Source of the DNA: Macrotrachela quadricornifera
Lineage: Eukaryota; Rotifera; Eurotatoria; Philodinida; Philodinidae
DNA: 64,000 nucleotides
Assembly: GCA_022393335.1 (NCBI GenBank)
Contig: JAJEKB010021989.1
Coordinates: forward strand, 28,015 to 92,014
Reading direction: 5' to 3'
Part shown: one piece after another, positions 23,941 through 35,350 of the stretch
How the letters are laid out: the number at the start of each line of letters is the position of its first letter
Position numbering within the stretch: the first letter of the stretch is position 1
The notes under the pieces: model-generated
Told to the model about the DNA's origin: nothing
What the model saw: only the letters and a program-made list of their open reading frames with translations
Database searches by the model: none
Made by a program: the position numbers and the translations under genes

Positions 23941-25754
23941 TTTCTGTTTTTTTATTTCATTGTTAATAATTACATATTCACTTTTACTATTGAATTCCTA
24001 CTGAGATAGAGAATGAAAGAAAGAAAAGAAAATTGTTAACTTTTAAAATTGTGTAAAAATTTTAATTGATTTTTTTTTTTTATAAATTTTTTAGATATAT
24101 TCAAGTATATTAATAGTTTGTACCTTAGGAATTTTCATTTAGATTCAACGAAGATAGTAATTAATTATTCTTATCATTAAAACTTAATTCAATTATCCTT
24201 GTAGATTCATAGAATGTTAATAGCTGAGCGTAGATCATTAGAAAATAAAACAATAAAATCAATAATCATTAAATTTAATCATGTTTCTGATAAGAAAAAG
24301 TTAAAAGTCAGCATCATTTTCAGGCAGTTATTTCCTAACGACATAAATTTAAAAACATCTAAAACTATTTTAAATACAAAGTATGATAATTTTTTCAAGA
24401 AACTACCAATAAAATTAATACATTTACTTTTTAGATTAATAATATTGATTTAGATATATCACAATTCATACTCAATTTCACTGATGATACAATGATGCTT
24501 GTTAGTATTAAAACAGTATTATATGGAATGCAAATAGATATTCCTTATTTTTATCAATAAAGTTATGATCATTTAATATGTCATCAATGCTTAGACGAAT
24601 GCCTTATACAACATATCATTGTATATATTTCGAGAGCTGCTCTCAGTTCTTTAACATCAAATCTTTGTATGAGATCACAAACCGATTCTCATTGTAAAAA
24701 AATTCATGTCCCAACAGTTGTGGTAACAATCAGTTTTGCATCGAATACGATTGGTGATTCTACACCAAAAACATTCAATGGTTATAAATTGCCAATATTT
24801 AAACGCTTTCTTCGAACAACTCAAAGTATTCATGATACATGTAAAATTATACATGATATGATTAATAGTCAGCATCTACTCGGAGAAGTTTATACAAACT
24901 TAGAACATGAATTATTGATGAAACAGTATTTTAAAAATGTAGGAAATTTTGAATTCTTCTTTAAACTAAAGACTTAATGTAAATACTGCAATAACTTTAT
25001 TTATCAAGTTGAGTATGACTTGTATACGACTTTCGTTTTATGCAAAAATATTGTTTAAAAAGGCTATGTAGATTTCGCGATATATATATATATATATATA
25101 TATATGACGCAGTGAACTTGAGTTTCGGTTTATTTGAGTTGATAAAGATAAGAGAGAAGAAGATGACGATAGAAGAGAGAATAGAGAAAAATGATCACAC
25201 ACCCATATGAATGAGTGCGTATGTATGTATATGCATAGAAAAGGAAAAATCTCATGTAACAATACATGTGCGTACAGATATAGAAGGAAAGGAAAAAAAC
25301 CATAACGTTGCATAGGGAAACGTCCTTCGAAATGTATATAATCATAAGGAATAAATTTCAACATGTGATACGGTCATGTGTATTTTGGAAATCACAAACA
25401 GGCTATACATAAATTAATTACAAATTAATTAATACTGAATATTAAATAGCTGTTCTTGAATACATCTACCAATAGATGAGTCGGTATGAAGCGACCTCTG
25501 CATTATGCTGAATTATATTCTCCTTGCCTCTATGTTTCTGAATTTTTAATTTTGGCAAGAGAAACATGCGTTAGTAAAATATATTATGCACTTGAAAGTT
25601 CTGAATTGTGGGTAGTTTTGTCTTTTTCGCTGAAATTTATAACAACTTTACCGTCTTATTATTATTCTTTTTGTTCTTTTACTTCTTTCATTTTCTTTCA
25701 GATATCTAGTTGACGACATCTGGCTATACCTTTTCTTCTTCCTTGATCGTAACG
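23941..25754. other. Divergent spacer, possible eroded coding remnant
   Basis: Between the minus-strand methyltransferase and the plus-strand ADP-ribosylglycohydrolase. Plus-strand frames at 24214-24453, 24440-24560 and 24669-24977 give short protein-like stretches interrupted by stops and frame changes. They might be the ruin of a gene, but I recognise no family. A 26-bp TA microsatellite lies at 25080-25105. The last about 60 bp before 25755 contain a TTTCTTTCAG acceptor-like site (AG 25700-25701). Confidence 0.45.
25080..25105. repeat. (TA)n microsatellite
   Basis: About thirteen TA units. Simple-sequence repeat with no inferred function. Confidence 0.9.
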
Positions 25755-28538
25755 ATGACTGATGTAAACAATGATAATAGAAAAAATGATGTGGATAATG
25801 ATAGTCTTATAAGGTTCGTTAACTGCTTCTTAATTTCAAAAGCTTATCTGTATTTGGAGTAACTTTTCGAATTAAATAGATTTTCTCGTTATAATACTTT
25901 TTTTTTTGAGTATTTGCATTAATGAGTCATTCTATTTATTGACATCGACATATGTAATTTCTATTGAGTATTTTTGATGTATTCATTTTGTTTTTTCATT
26001 GGGAAATGTTACACAGAGGTATGAGTGAGTTACGTTTAAATACTATCTGATATTGGTAAATATTTTATGAATTGAATATTTTTGTGAACAAATCAATCTA
26101 TTCTAATTTCTTAACTTATTTTTCTGATCATAACAACTAGTAATGGGAAATTATATTTTGTGTCCAAAACATCGAACTGTTTATGTAGAGAAAAGGTATA
26201 GTAAAATATTTCAATACTTATTAATACATCACTCTGACATAGTAGTCTTCTAATAACTATTAGTATCATTTTTCAACAGTAGGACCTAACATTAAAAAGA
26301 AATAAAAAATTATATACCAACTCTGAATTATCGATAGTAGCTTTCGGTAACAAACGAAGTAATATTTAAAGGAGAGCTTTATGATGAAATGTACTTGACA
26401 TATAGTAAAATCTGTCATACTAACGTTAGAAATCACTTAATGAATAAAGAGCATTGATCTTTGATTACTACGAAAAAATTTTCTTCATTTGTTTGCATAC
26501 AAACTAATTTTGTTTACTATGATCGATTATTTTATTATTGCTACTGATTTTGTAGTGGAACTCATGGAACATATAATCCGGTGTCATCCATGGATACCAA
26601 TGAAGCAAACAAAATGCACAATGTGAATATTTCTCATTCAGATGTAACTAAAATGAAGGATCATCCAATGACATCTACTCAACTCAATAAATCTGAAGAA
26701 GCAACGAATGTAAACGTTTCTTCCGATCTCAATAACCAACAAGATACGATTAATTCAACTGAATCTTCTAGTTTTCATAAATCGACCGCAATTAATAATG
26801 TAAGCACGTCATCTATTCATGATCAATCAGAGAGAATGGATGTAATGAATGTATCGTCTGATGGCAAACAAACTGAAAGAAGAGTTGAGTCTGTTCCATC
26901 CCTTGATCCTGATGAACTTCAGAGAAAGGATGATGCGAGTGCATCTTTTGAGCAAAATGACCTTGGAAAATCGAATAAAATGAATATTTCTTCCAATAGC
27001 AGAGAAGGCGAAAGAATAGAGGATTCGACATCATCTCGGGATCACAATGAACTCAAGAGAAAACTTGATTCAAACATTTATTCCAATAGCAATGAATCTA
27101 ATACATCAAGTGACTCAGACATATCCTACAGTTTGAAAGAACCTGATTTGCTTGAACCAGTGTTGAAAAATAAAAATAATCAAGATTTAATCAATCGTCT
27201 TCTTGGCTGTGCTTATGGACAAGCTCTTGGTGATGCTTATGGTCTATCAACTGAATTCGAAGATCGTAGAAGTGTTGCGTATTATTATCCAGATTCTTCA
27301 ATACTAATTCCATTCCCAGATTATCGTTTAACTGGACATTCCAGGCGATGGACACGAGGTGATTGGACCGATGATACGGATCAATGGATTTTAATACTAG
27401 AAACATTAACTGAATACAATGGTGATGTAAAGATATTTGCTAAAAAATTAACACATTGGATTCGAAATGGTTATCGGGAATTAGGTGATTATGGTGGAAT
27501 GGGATTGGGAGCTAATGTATCACAGGTAATTTTATTACTATCTAAAGATTTTCTACAATCAGATGAGTGATAGAAAGACTAGTTTTTTGATACAAAAAGA
27601 AACGAAGAGTTTCGACCATATACTACAGTTCTTATATAAAAAAAATTATGTTACATCATGCGAAATCTAAAACAGTACGGTCACTCCAAAATGTTTTCAT
27701 TTATCACTTGTTTGACATACAATATTTTAAAGGTTTAAAGTTTTGCTTCATTTTTTCTAATAGGTAGTTCGATCTAATGGTTATCTTGAAGATCCACTCG
27801 AAGCAAGTGAAACAGTATGGAAACGTGGTAATTGTCAAGCAGCACCGAATGGAGCTGTTATGCGTTGTTCAGCATCAGCATTCGTTCACTTTAAAAATCC
27901 AGAACAGGTAACAACCTAGTTTTATTTATACTTTTCTCTTTTGATCAAGTACATTCAATTTCAATTCGTATATTGATCAAGATTAAAATATAGTATAATA
28001 TGATTCATTTTAATAGGTCAAATCAACAGCTGAAATTATGTGCAAAGCGACTCATTTTGATCCTCGATGTATTGCTTCATGTTTAGCTGTTTGTTTAACT
28101 ATTACTTATCTTTTACAAGAAAAATATGATGACAATAATATTGAATCACTAATTCAACGTGTTCAAAAAGAAACTATTGAAATTCTTGGTGACAATTTTT
28201 CTGGTGAAGCTCGTGATCAATTCATATGGCATACTGATGTGCGTACTTTAGAAGAACTGAATCTTGATGAACCACGATCCATTGGTTATACATATAAGTG
28301 TTTAGCATCTGGATTTTATGGATTAAGATCGAAAGAATCATTTGAAAAGACATTAAATGATCTTATTCGATATGGAGGCGATGCTGATACTAATGGAGCA
28401 GTATGTGGTACTATGTATGGTGCAAGATATGGTTATAAAGCTCTACCTTATGAATGGTTGAGAGCAATGCCATTTAAAAAATGGTTTGATAAAAAATTAA
28501 TTAAGTGTCTCCAAGGAATGAATTTGATTGATACTTAA
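25755..28538 (+). CDS. ADP-ribosylglycohydrolase (DraG/ARH family) with Ser-rich N-terminal repeats
   Basis: Four exons: 25755-25813, 26556-27525, 27764-27907 and 28017-28538, giving 564 aa. Exon 1 (MTDVNNDNRKND...) joins in phase across a 742-bp intron; without it the frame has no early ATG in a good context. Residues about 30-215 are Ser/Asn/Asp-rich with loose repeats beginning (M/V)N(V/I)SS, probably disordered. The catalytic domain starts near LLGCAYGQALGDAYG (about 235). Both metal-binding clusters are intact: GDWTDDTDQ (288-296) and GGDADTNGAVCGTMYGA (from 511). The family uses a binuclear Mg/Mn centre to hydrolyse ADP-ribose from proteins or nucleic acids. The YYYPDSSILIPFPDYRLTGH segment resembles DraG-like proteins of fungi, protists and bacteria more than vertebrate ARH1-3, so horizontal origin is possible but untested. 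Exon 3 carries KRGNCQAAPNGAVMRC, the family's second helical block. Confidence 0.9.
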
Positions 28539-31500
28539 TTCACAAAGACAAATTAGTGATATCGTAAATACATAGGCTTAATTAAAAAAACGATATGTTT
28601 TTTATTCATGATTTATAATGCATTTTAAGAAAAAACTTTTTTAAAATATAAAAAATACTGATTAGATATGTTAATGTAAGTTTTACTCGATCGAACAGTA
28701 AATGAAAAGAGTTGTGGAAAATAAAGGTTAACATTGCATATCAAAATAATTTATAATATTTATGTAACAACAATCCTTAAACATTCAGTGAAAGCAAGTC
28801 TGAATATTTAGACAGTAAGACTGCTTTACTTTAAAAAATATTTCATGATGTAGCATAAAATTTCATAAAAAACAATGTGACTTATATTTTTTAGTTAGGA
28901 GTACATTGAATTTTTTTTCCCAGAAAATCAGATCAGTCTACGCAGTTCTTTTCTGAAAATGTTGCTTGTCCAAAATAGAATTCTCGAGAGAAAATATTTT
29001 GTTTGGTCAAAAATATACTCTTACATTATTTGTATTGAAATTAGAAATGATCCTAAAAAATAACTAGGAATTGCAAATATTGACCTTTTGTGTGCATACA
29101 CAACATGTTATTTCAAAATTCTGAAGATATTAAAAATTAAATATTGCTTATAAACTGATAAAGTAATTATTCAAAATGACTCTATTTTACAATGTTTGTT
29201 ATATTGAATGGTCTTGTCTTTAAAACTTGTAGCATTCTGATATGTTTGTTTCGTTACTTATTCTGATGCACATATGTGAAACAATTTAACAAGATGTATG
29301 ATACGGTTTTGTATTATTTCTGTAACCTATAATAATTTGAAATAAGCAGAAATTTATCTTCTTCTTAGTAACATTACATTACGGTAACTATAAATAATAA
29401 CTTATTAATATATGATTTTCAATTTGTTTTTCTCATAATAAAAATGTTAAGAATATTATTTAGATATAATAACAACTAACTGATAATTTTCAAATTGTAA
29501 TATGATGTTAATTGGACATATCATTGTATGATTGAGAATAAAAGGAAATGATTGCTTTGGCTTATTCTTATGTTCATTACTTAAGCCATGTTTAAACTTA
29601 ATACCGATCGATAAATAACTATTTAGATAACGTAATATTGATTCAATCATACAAACACTTTTTGACTTTTTTTCTCGTCATTAGTAATTCAAAATATGCT
29701 TTCTTTTCTCATTATATAATCGTAAATATTTGTATACAACTTAGACTAATGTTTATACAATCGTACATGTACATTTTCATCAGTCCTGACAAACGTCAAA
29801 GTGTTAGTAAGTATACGGATGCATCATAATATTAATGTGAAACGATAGTCAAATTTATCGAATAAGCAGATAAAGTTTTTTTTTTTTGTTGTCTTTAGAA
29901 CTTAACAGATGTATGAACTCAAATAATATGATGGTTTCTCATATCATAGCTTTTAACGTCTAGTGTTATACAGAGAAGATCTCAATTCAATCAATGAATT
30001 TACTAGTAAGGTGCTGACAATTCGAATTTTAAGTAAAATTTTTTTCTACTTTTGTTTTTACTATTTAACAGAATGTGAGCTGTTGATCATAAAAATCTAC
30101 TTTTTATTCTGCTGAAAAAAAGGAAACACTTGGAATATATCGTTTTCTTCAAAAAATACATCTTTTACAAGATATGTAACATTTTCTACTCTGCTTCTTT
30201 TTCAGATGCAACATAAAAAACTGAGTATAGACAAGCTGGTGAGTTGGTTCTAGATCATAAAGTCTATTAGTAATGGCAGTTGGAATTACGTCGAGCGCAC
30301 AACGTATAGGTTGATATTCTAAACCTACGCAGTTTTTCTGCGTAGGTAATGGAGTAAAATATTTTGTCTCATTCTATTCATCATACCACCCCTCAAGACG
30401 TGTGTCATTGTTTTTTTCTTCTTTCCTTTCCTGGGTTGAGAAAAATCGTACTTACTGGCACTACACAACTATTTTAGGTGATATTGAACGATTTTCGAAT
30501 GCAAAGAAGATTTTTAGTCAAAAATTAAATATAGATTTAGAATTAGTACAAAAAACTAGGTCAAATTAAGTATCTTTCGAGTTAATTTGACAGGGTTAAT
30601 TTTCTCAGGTATTGCCGAAGCATTGAGATTCTCTTAATATGGGTCAACAAAATGAAAATTGTAAAAATAACTTGAAAAATACTTAATTTGGCTTAGTATT
30701 TTGTGCTAATTCTGAATCTGTATTTAATTTTTGACTAAAAATCTTCTTTACATTCGAAAATCCTTCAATATCACCTAAAATAGCTGCAGTGCCAGTAAGT
30801 ACGATTTTTCTTAATTCAGGAAAGGAAAGAAGAAAAAACAATGACACATGTCTTGAGGGACGGTATGATGAATAGAATAAGACAAAATATATTACTCCAT
30901 TACCTACGTAGAAAAACTATGTAAGTTTGGAATATCAACCTATACGTCGTGCGCTCAACACAATTTCAAGTGCCACTACCAATAGACTTTTGAGCCTAGA
31001 ACCAATTCAACAGCTTGTCTATAGTCAGGTTTTTATGTTAAATCTGAAAAAAAAGAACAAAGTAAAAGATTTTGCCTATTTTGTGAAAGACATGTTTTTT
31101 TTACCAGAAGAAAACATTTGTTAGGGCTAAAAAATAGATTTTCGTGATGAGCAGTTCACACTCTATTAAATAATGTAAAAAAATGCAGAAAAAACATTCC
31201 ACTTGAAATTTGCGTTACCTACAGCTTATTTCATTAACAATACTACTTCAAAATGATGTTCTTCGTCCTTCTAAAATTGTCTAACTATAGTCTTTCATTA
31301 TAGTTTTTTTTCAATATGTATTCAAAAACAGTTCTTTTTCGACCTATTCGAGAAAATTTCCATTCATAGAATGAAAAATCACTTTTTTCTGCCAATATTT
31401 ATTTAGTCAACTTCACTATTTTATATAGCATTAGAAAGAACGTAAAAATCTGCATTGAATAATGAATTTTGGTGACAGATGTTCTATATTGAAAAAGTAT

Positions 31501-32333
31501 GTTAGTTAATCTATATGATATACGAACTATATTAGAATTATGCGCAAGACTTTTATACTTTTTTTGCGTATTTAAAAAGACTGGAAGAAATTGATTTTAA
31601 CAACATAGATTTCTAGAGAAATTTCTCTAAAAAAAAATGTCGCATTTAATATGTAAATATAATGCATTTTATAAATTTACACAAATTTTCCTCGCTTTCA
31701 GTGTGCAGAATGTGACACTTATTATTGTTTCAAAAAAATCTAAGATCATATATCTTTAAATAAATATCAAACTGCACTGTATTACCTCACAGTGGATAGA
31801 GTATAATATTCGGATTACTATTCTACTTGCTTTTTTTATTTCATACGTCATTTTTTTTAATGAAATATGATCTTAACTTTTTGTTGAAATAACGATAAGC
31901 ATCATACTCTCGACATCAAAAGTAAAGAAAAGGTGTACAAATGGGTCAGGTATAGTTTATTTCAATATCAAATATGAAATTTTATTTTTAGAAAAAAAAG
32001 TTCATGCGATTCTTATTCTCTTTCCTATGCTATATAAAACAATGGAATTGACTAAATAGTATAAGAAAAAGTCGAATTTTATCGTTTTATGAAAGTAAAT
32101 GTTCCAAAATGAATGGGAAAAAAACGCCATGCTGAGACTGTATTGTTAATGAAATATTCATAGATAGATGGATTGATTTTGAGATTTTCTCTGTATAGTA
32201 CTAGACGCTTCAGGCTATGATATAATAAAACATCAGACTATCTGAGTTCATACATTTATTAAGATATAAAGAAGACAAAACATCTTTATCTGTTTATTCG
32301 ATGTGTATTTCATTTTAGTTTTATAAAAAAGAG
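28539..32333. other. Intergenic region containing a large palindrome
   Basis: No gene is recognised in this 3.8 kb. 29991-31239 is a large imperfect inverted repeat, listed separately. Flanks at 28539-29990 and 31240-32333 are AT-rich with only short random ORFs. A plus-strand ORF at 30927-31124 lies inside the palindrome arm and is not called. Confidence 0.6.
29991..31239. repeat. Foldback element: about 1.25-kb imperfect palindrome
   Basis: The left arm (about 29991-30595) is the reverse complement of the right arm (about 30660-31239), leaving a loop of roughly 65-70 bp. Matching landmarks include GAGTATAGACAAGCTG (30223) against CAGCTTGTCTATAGTC (31011), ACGTATAGGTTGATATTC (30302) against GAATATCAACCTATACGT (30930), and GACTAAAAATCTTC in one arm against GAAGATTTTTAGTC in the other. 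The arms differ by scattered substitutions and small indels, so the event is not recent. There is no transposase ORF. It resembles a foldback transposon or an old inverted duplication, and transcripts through it would form a long hairpin. Confidence 0.75.
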
Positions 32334-34688
32334 ATGTTATTTATTATTTTCTTAACATTGACTACAATCAACCAAGTCATTGATTGTCAGTCCTGGAATA
32401 CATCAGATGGAATTCTTCCATGGGAATCTTATGTAAAATCAGGTGATACTCAACGACCACTTGGTCTTACACTCAATCAATCTTCACTTGCTCATCATCA
32501 TTTTGCAATTGGATATCTATGCCTTCAATCATTTATGTATGATGAAGCACAAGATGCCTTTGATCTAGCAATTAATACTGATTTTACATTTATCGAAGCA
32601 TACATTGGTAAAATGCTCGGGTATATTTTAATATTCATATTATTTCAATATCATTAAATTTTGTTTTAATTAGATGTAAACATCCATTATGGGGACATAC
32701 TGATTTTGACTGTGGTATAGCAGCATACAATGCAACTAAATCAATGTTGAAAACATCAAACATTACACTTTCACCTCTTCAATCAGCATTAGTTTCTACA
32801 GTTTACCAATGGTATGCAAATCAATCTTCTGTTGCAGCTGGAGAACGCGAATTTTTATTATCAATAGCTAATTTATCACTAGCATATCCATATGAAAATG
32901 ATATTCGTATTTTATGGGGTCTTTCTTCACTCAATGTAGCATATCATAATGAATTTGAAAATCAAATGCAACCTAAACCAATGATAGAAGGAAGAGAAAT
33001 ATTGAAAACTGCTCTTAAAAGTGAACCAAATCATCCAGGTGCTCTTCATTATTTAATACATGCTTATGATGTTGATCAGGTTGATGTAGCAGAAAAAGCT
33101 GCAGATTATGCATTAAAATATAATAAAACTGTTTTAACATTATCCCATGCACAACATATGCCTGCTCACATTTGGATGCGTACAGGTAAGAAAAGTTGTA
33201 ATGTTACTTTTTTTCGAGAATCTATTCCCATTTATATACAAAAAAGGCCTCCAGATTCAACTTACATTACTATATTTTCATAACCATAAAGATCTTTTAT
33301 TCGAATTAACTAGCATATCGTTTCGTATTCCATAAAACAAATTCTTATATCCTATATTGATTTAGGTGCATGGCTTCGCGCTATGTCAGCCGATGCATCA
33401 GCTATTCAAGTAAGCATGTCATTATGCGCCATAAAACTGTTAAATCGTCACATATCAATTTCATCTATCGAGTTACAACCACTTTTGACTCAATTTAATA
33501 CAACAAATCAAACATTAGCTTTTCTTCAATGTGATGCAGAAAATCGAGCTCATTCAACAGAATGGCTTTCCTATTCTCGTTTACAAGCAGGTGATTGGTT
33601 AGGTAGCATTGGTCTACTTCGTGATTTATACATTGCTGATAATCAATCACTCCTAACACCAAATCATTATTTACCATTTGCTTATCGAACTCGAGCACGT
33701 ACAATTGTCGATCTTTTCTTCTGGTTTCCTTACAGTAATCAATTTCTTAAAAAAATACAACCATTATTGGCATTCAATAAAGAACAATCTATAGTTTTAC
33801 TCGGTGATAATGCTGATGGATTTTATCCAATATGGGGTGAAGCAGGATATCGCTTTGGTAAGATTTTTTTTTAATCATATTTAAAATAAAAGTCTTATTA
33901 TCTTTTAGCCGATTGTCTTCAATTATTATCTAGTTTGGATACAAGTAATAATGCATCAAATATTTTATCAACAGTCGAGAACCATCTATCTCGTCTTGTT
34001 ACACTCTCTAATCGAACAACTTTATTGAGTAAATATATATCAAATAGTATTTTAATGATGGTACCCCAAATTCTTGGAATTCGTTATTATATTAATGGAT
34101 CATGGCAAGAATGTTTAAATGAATTAAATGCGGCTACTCAACTTGAATCCATGCTTATAGCTGGTGGTAATAGTCCTACTTTAATATATGCACGTTCGTC
34201 AGAATTACTTGCTATGCATTTATTAATTATGTATGAAAAACATCAAAAACAATTAGTAAGCATTACTTAAGATAAACATATTTTCTAATAATGAAAAAAT
34301 ATATTTATTTATTTGATTAAATTATTTTGAATCTTATATATTATAGGCTCCAACGAATTCTTCTGTATATTTATTAAATGGTACACAAACATCTGTTGAT
34401 CAATTTCCATCAATAGCATTAAATTTATACAAAAAAGCTGATCAAATAGCTCCTAATCGAGCTATTAATACACTTGGTATGGCTCGATCTCATGATCATC
34501 TTAATCAACATAATGTAGCAGTTAGTTTGTATCAACAACTTTCTTTTCAAATGACATCATCAAATAATAGCGACGAGAATTTTCTTAAAGAAGCAAATGA
34601 ATATCTTGATCAACATAGTTCAGCTATTAACTGTCATTTTTCTCTTATTTTAATCCTTTGTTCATTTTTCTGTTTAATTTTTCAATGA
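32334..34688 (+). CDS. Secreted TPR-domain protein, copy A
   Basis: Five exons: 32334-32620, 32674-33185, 33366-33857, 33909-34255 and 34347-34688, giving 659 aa. An N-terminal signal peptide (LFIIFLTLTTINQVIDC, before QSWNTSDG) and a C-terminal hydrophobic tail with no cytosolic residues (HFSLILILCSFFCLIF) suggest secretion with GPI or tail anchoring. Between them lie helical TPR-like repeats (HHHFAIGYLCLQSFMYDEAQDAF; ALNLYKKADQIAPNRA) and many N-x-S/T sites. Two histidine-rich blocks are notable: NHPGALHYLIHAYD (215-228) and HAQHMPAHIWMRTG (254-267). These match what I recall of a TPR family common in bacteria and some fungi. The function is unknown; conserved histidines could bind a metal. 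An acceptor AG lies 15 nt before the ATG. Copy B, 662 bp downstream, shares every exon phase and two or more exact exon lengths, so the pair is a tandem duplication. Intron 2 is 180 bp; the others are 51-91 bp. Confidence 0.85.
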
Positions 34689-35350
34689 AATATAAATAAA
34701 ATTCACTGTAATATAATGTCATTCATGTCATAAAAAGAGACATGATACATTCTGTTCACTTCAAATTCTAATCAGCATTTAATCGTAAAAATAATTTGGT
34801 TTGAATATGGAAGATTAAATGATCGATTGGTTATTGTATTCGAGACATATGTATACTGATAGTTTTATAAGAATGTTAATTTAAAGAGATTGTCTACAAT
34901 TACATCATAAAGAAAAAAATTCAATAGATCAATCACTTGAGTTTTCTATGAAAACAATCTATAGAAGGTTTGTCAATATTAAATATTCGAATGTACTGAA
35001 TCATAGTTTTCAAGTGAAAAATATTGTAATGTTATCAAACATCAAAAGATCAAATGCACGTTTATCTTATACAGCTATTGATACATAATCCCTCACTCAC
35101 GTCAAATTTATTTAGTTTCATATATATTTTTATATTTTTTTTTTGTTTCGTCATATTATACGTTTAGTACAATATTGTTTGATTTCTTTATTTGTTATTC
35201 AAGTACAAAATATGATTTATAATAAATAGACCAGTTTATTTATAAACTATCACCTGTCCTTACATTTCGCTTGTATTTATAATCAAACAACGAAGTAAGT
35301 CGCGCATTATTCATTCTCATATATTCTTATTTTGTACTTGATTACAACAT
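34689..35350. other. Spacer between tandem TPR copies
   Basis: 662 bp between the stop of copy A and the ATG of copy B. AT-rich; it must hold the 3'UTR of A and the promoter of B. No other feature is seen. Confidence 0.5.

Noticed and set aside
24214..24977. Series of plus-strand open stretches that look weakly protein-like
   Set aside because: Frames change and stops intervene, and no family is recognisable. Kept only as a possible eroded remnant in the spacer description.
30927..31124. 65-aa ORF on the plus strand
   Set aside because: Lies in the right arm of the palindrome, with no homologous frame conserved in the left arm.
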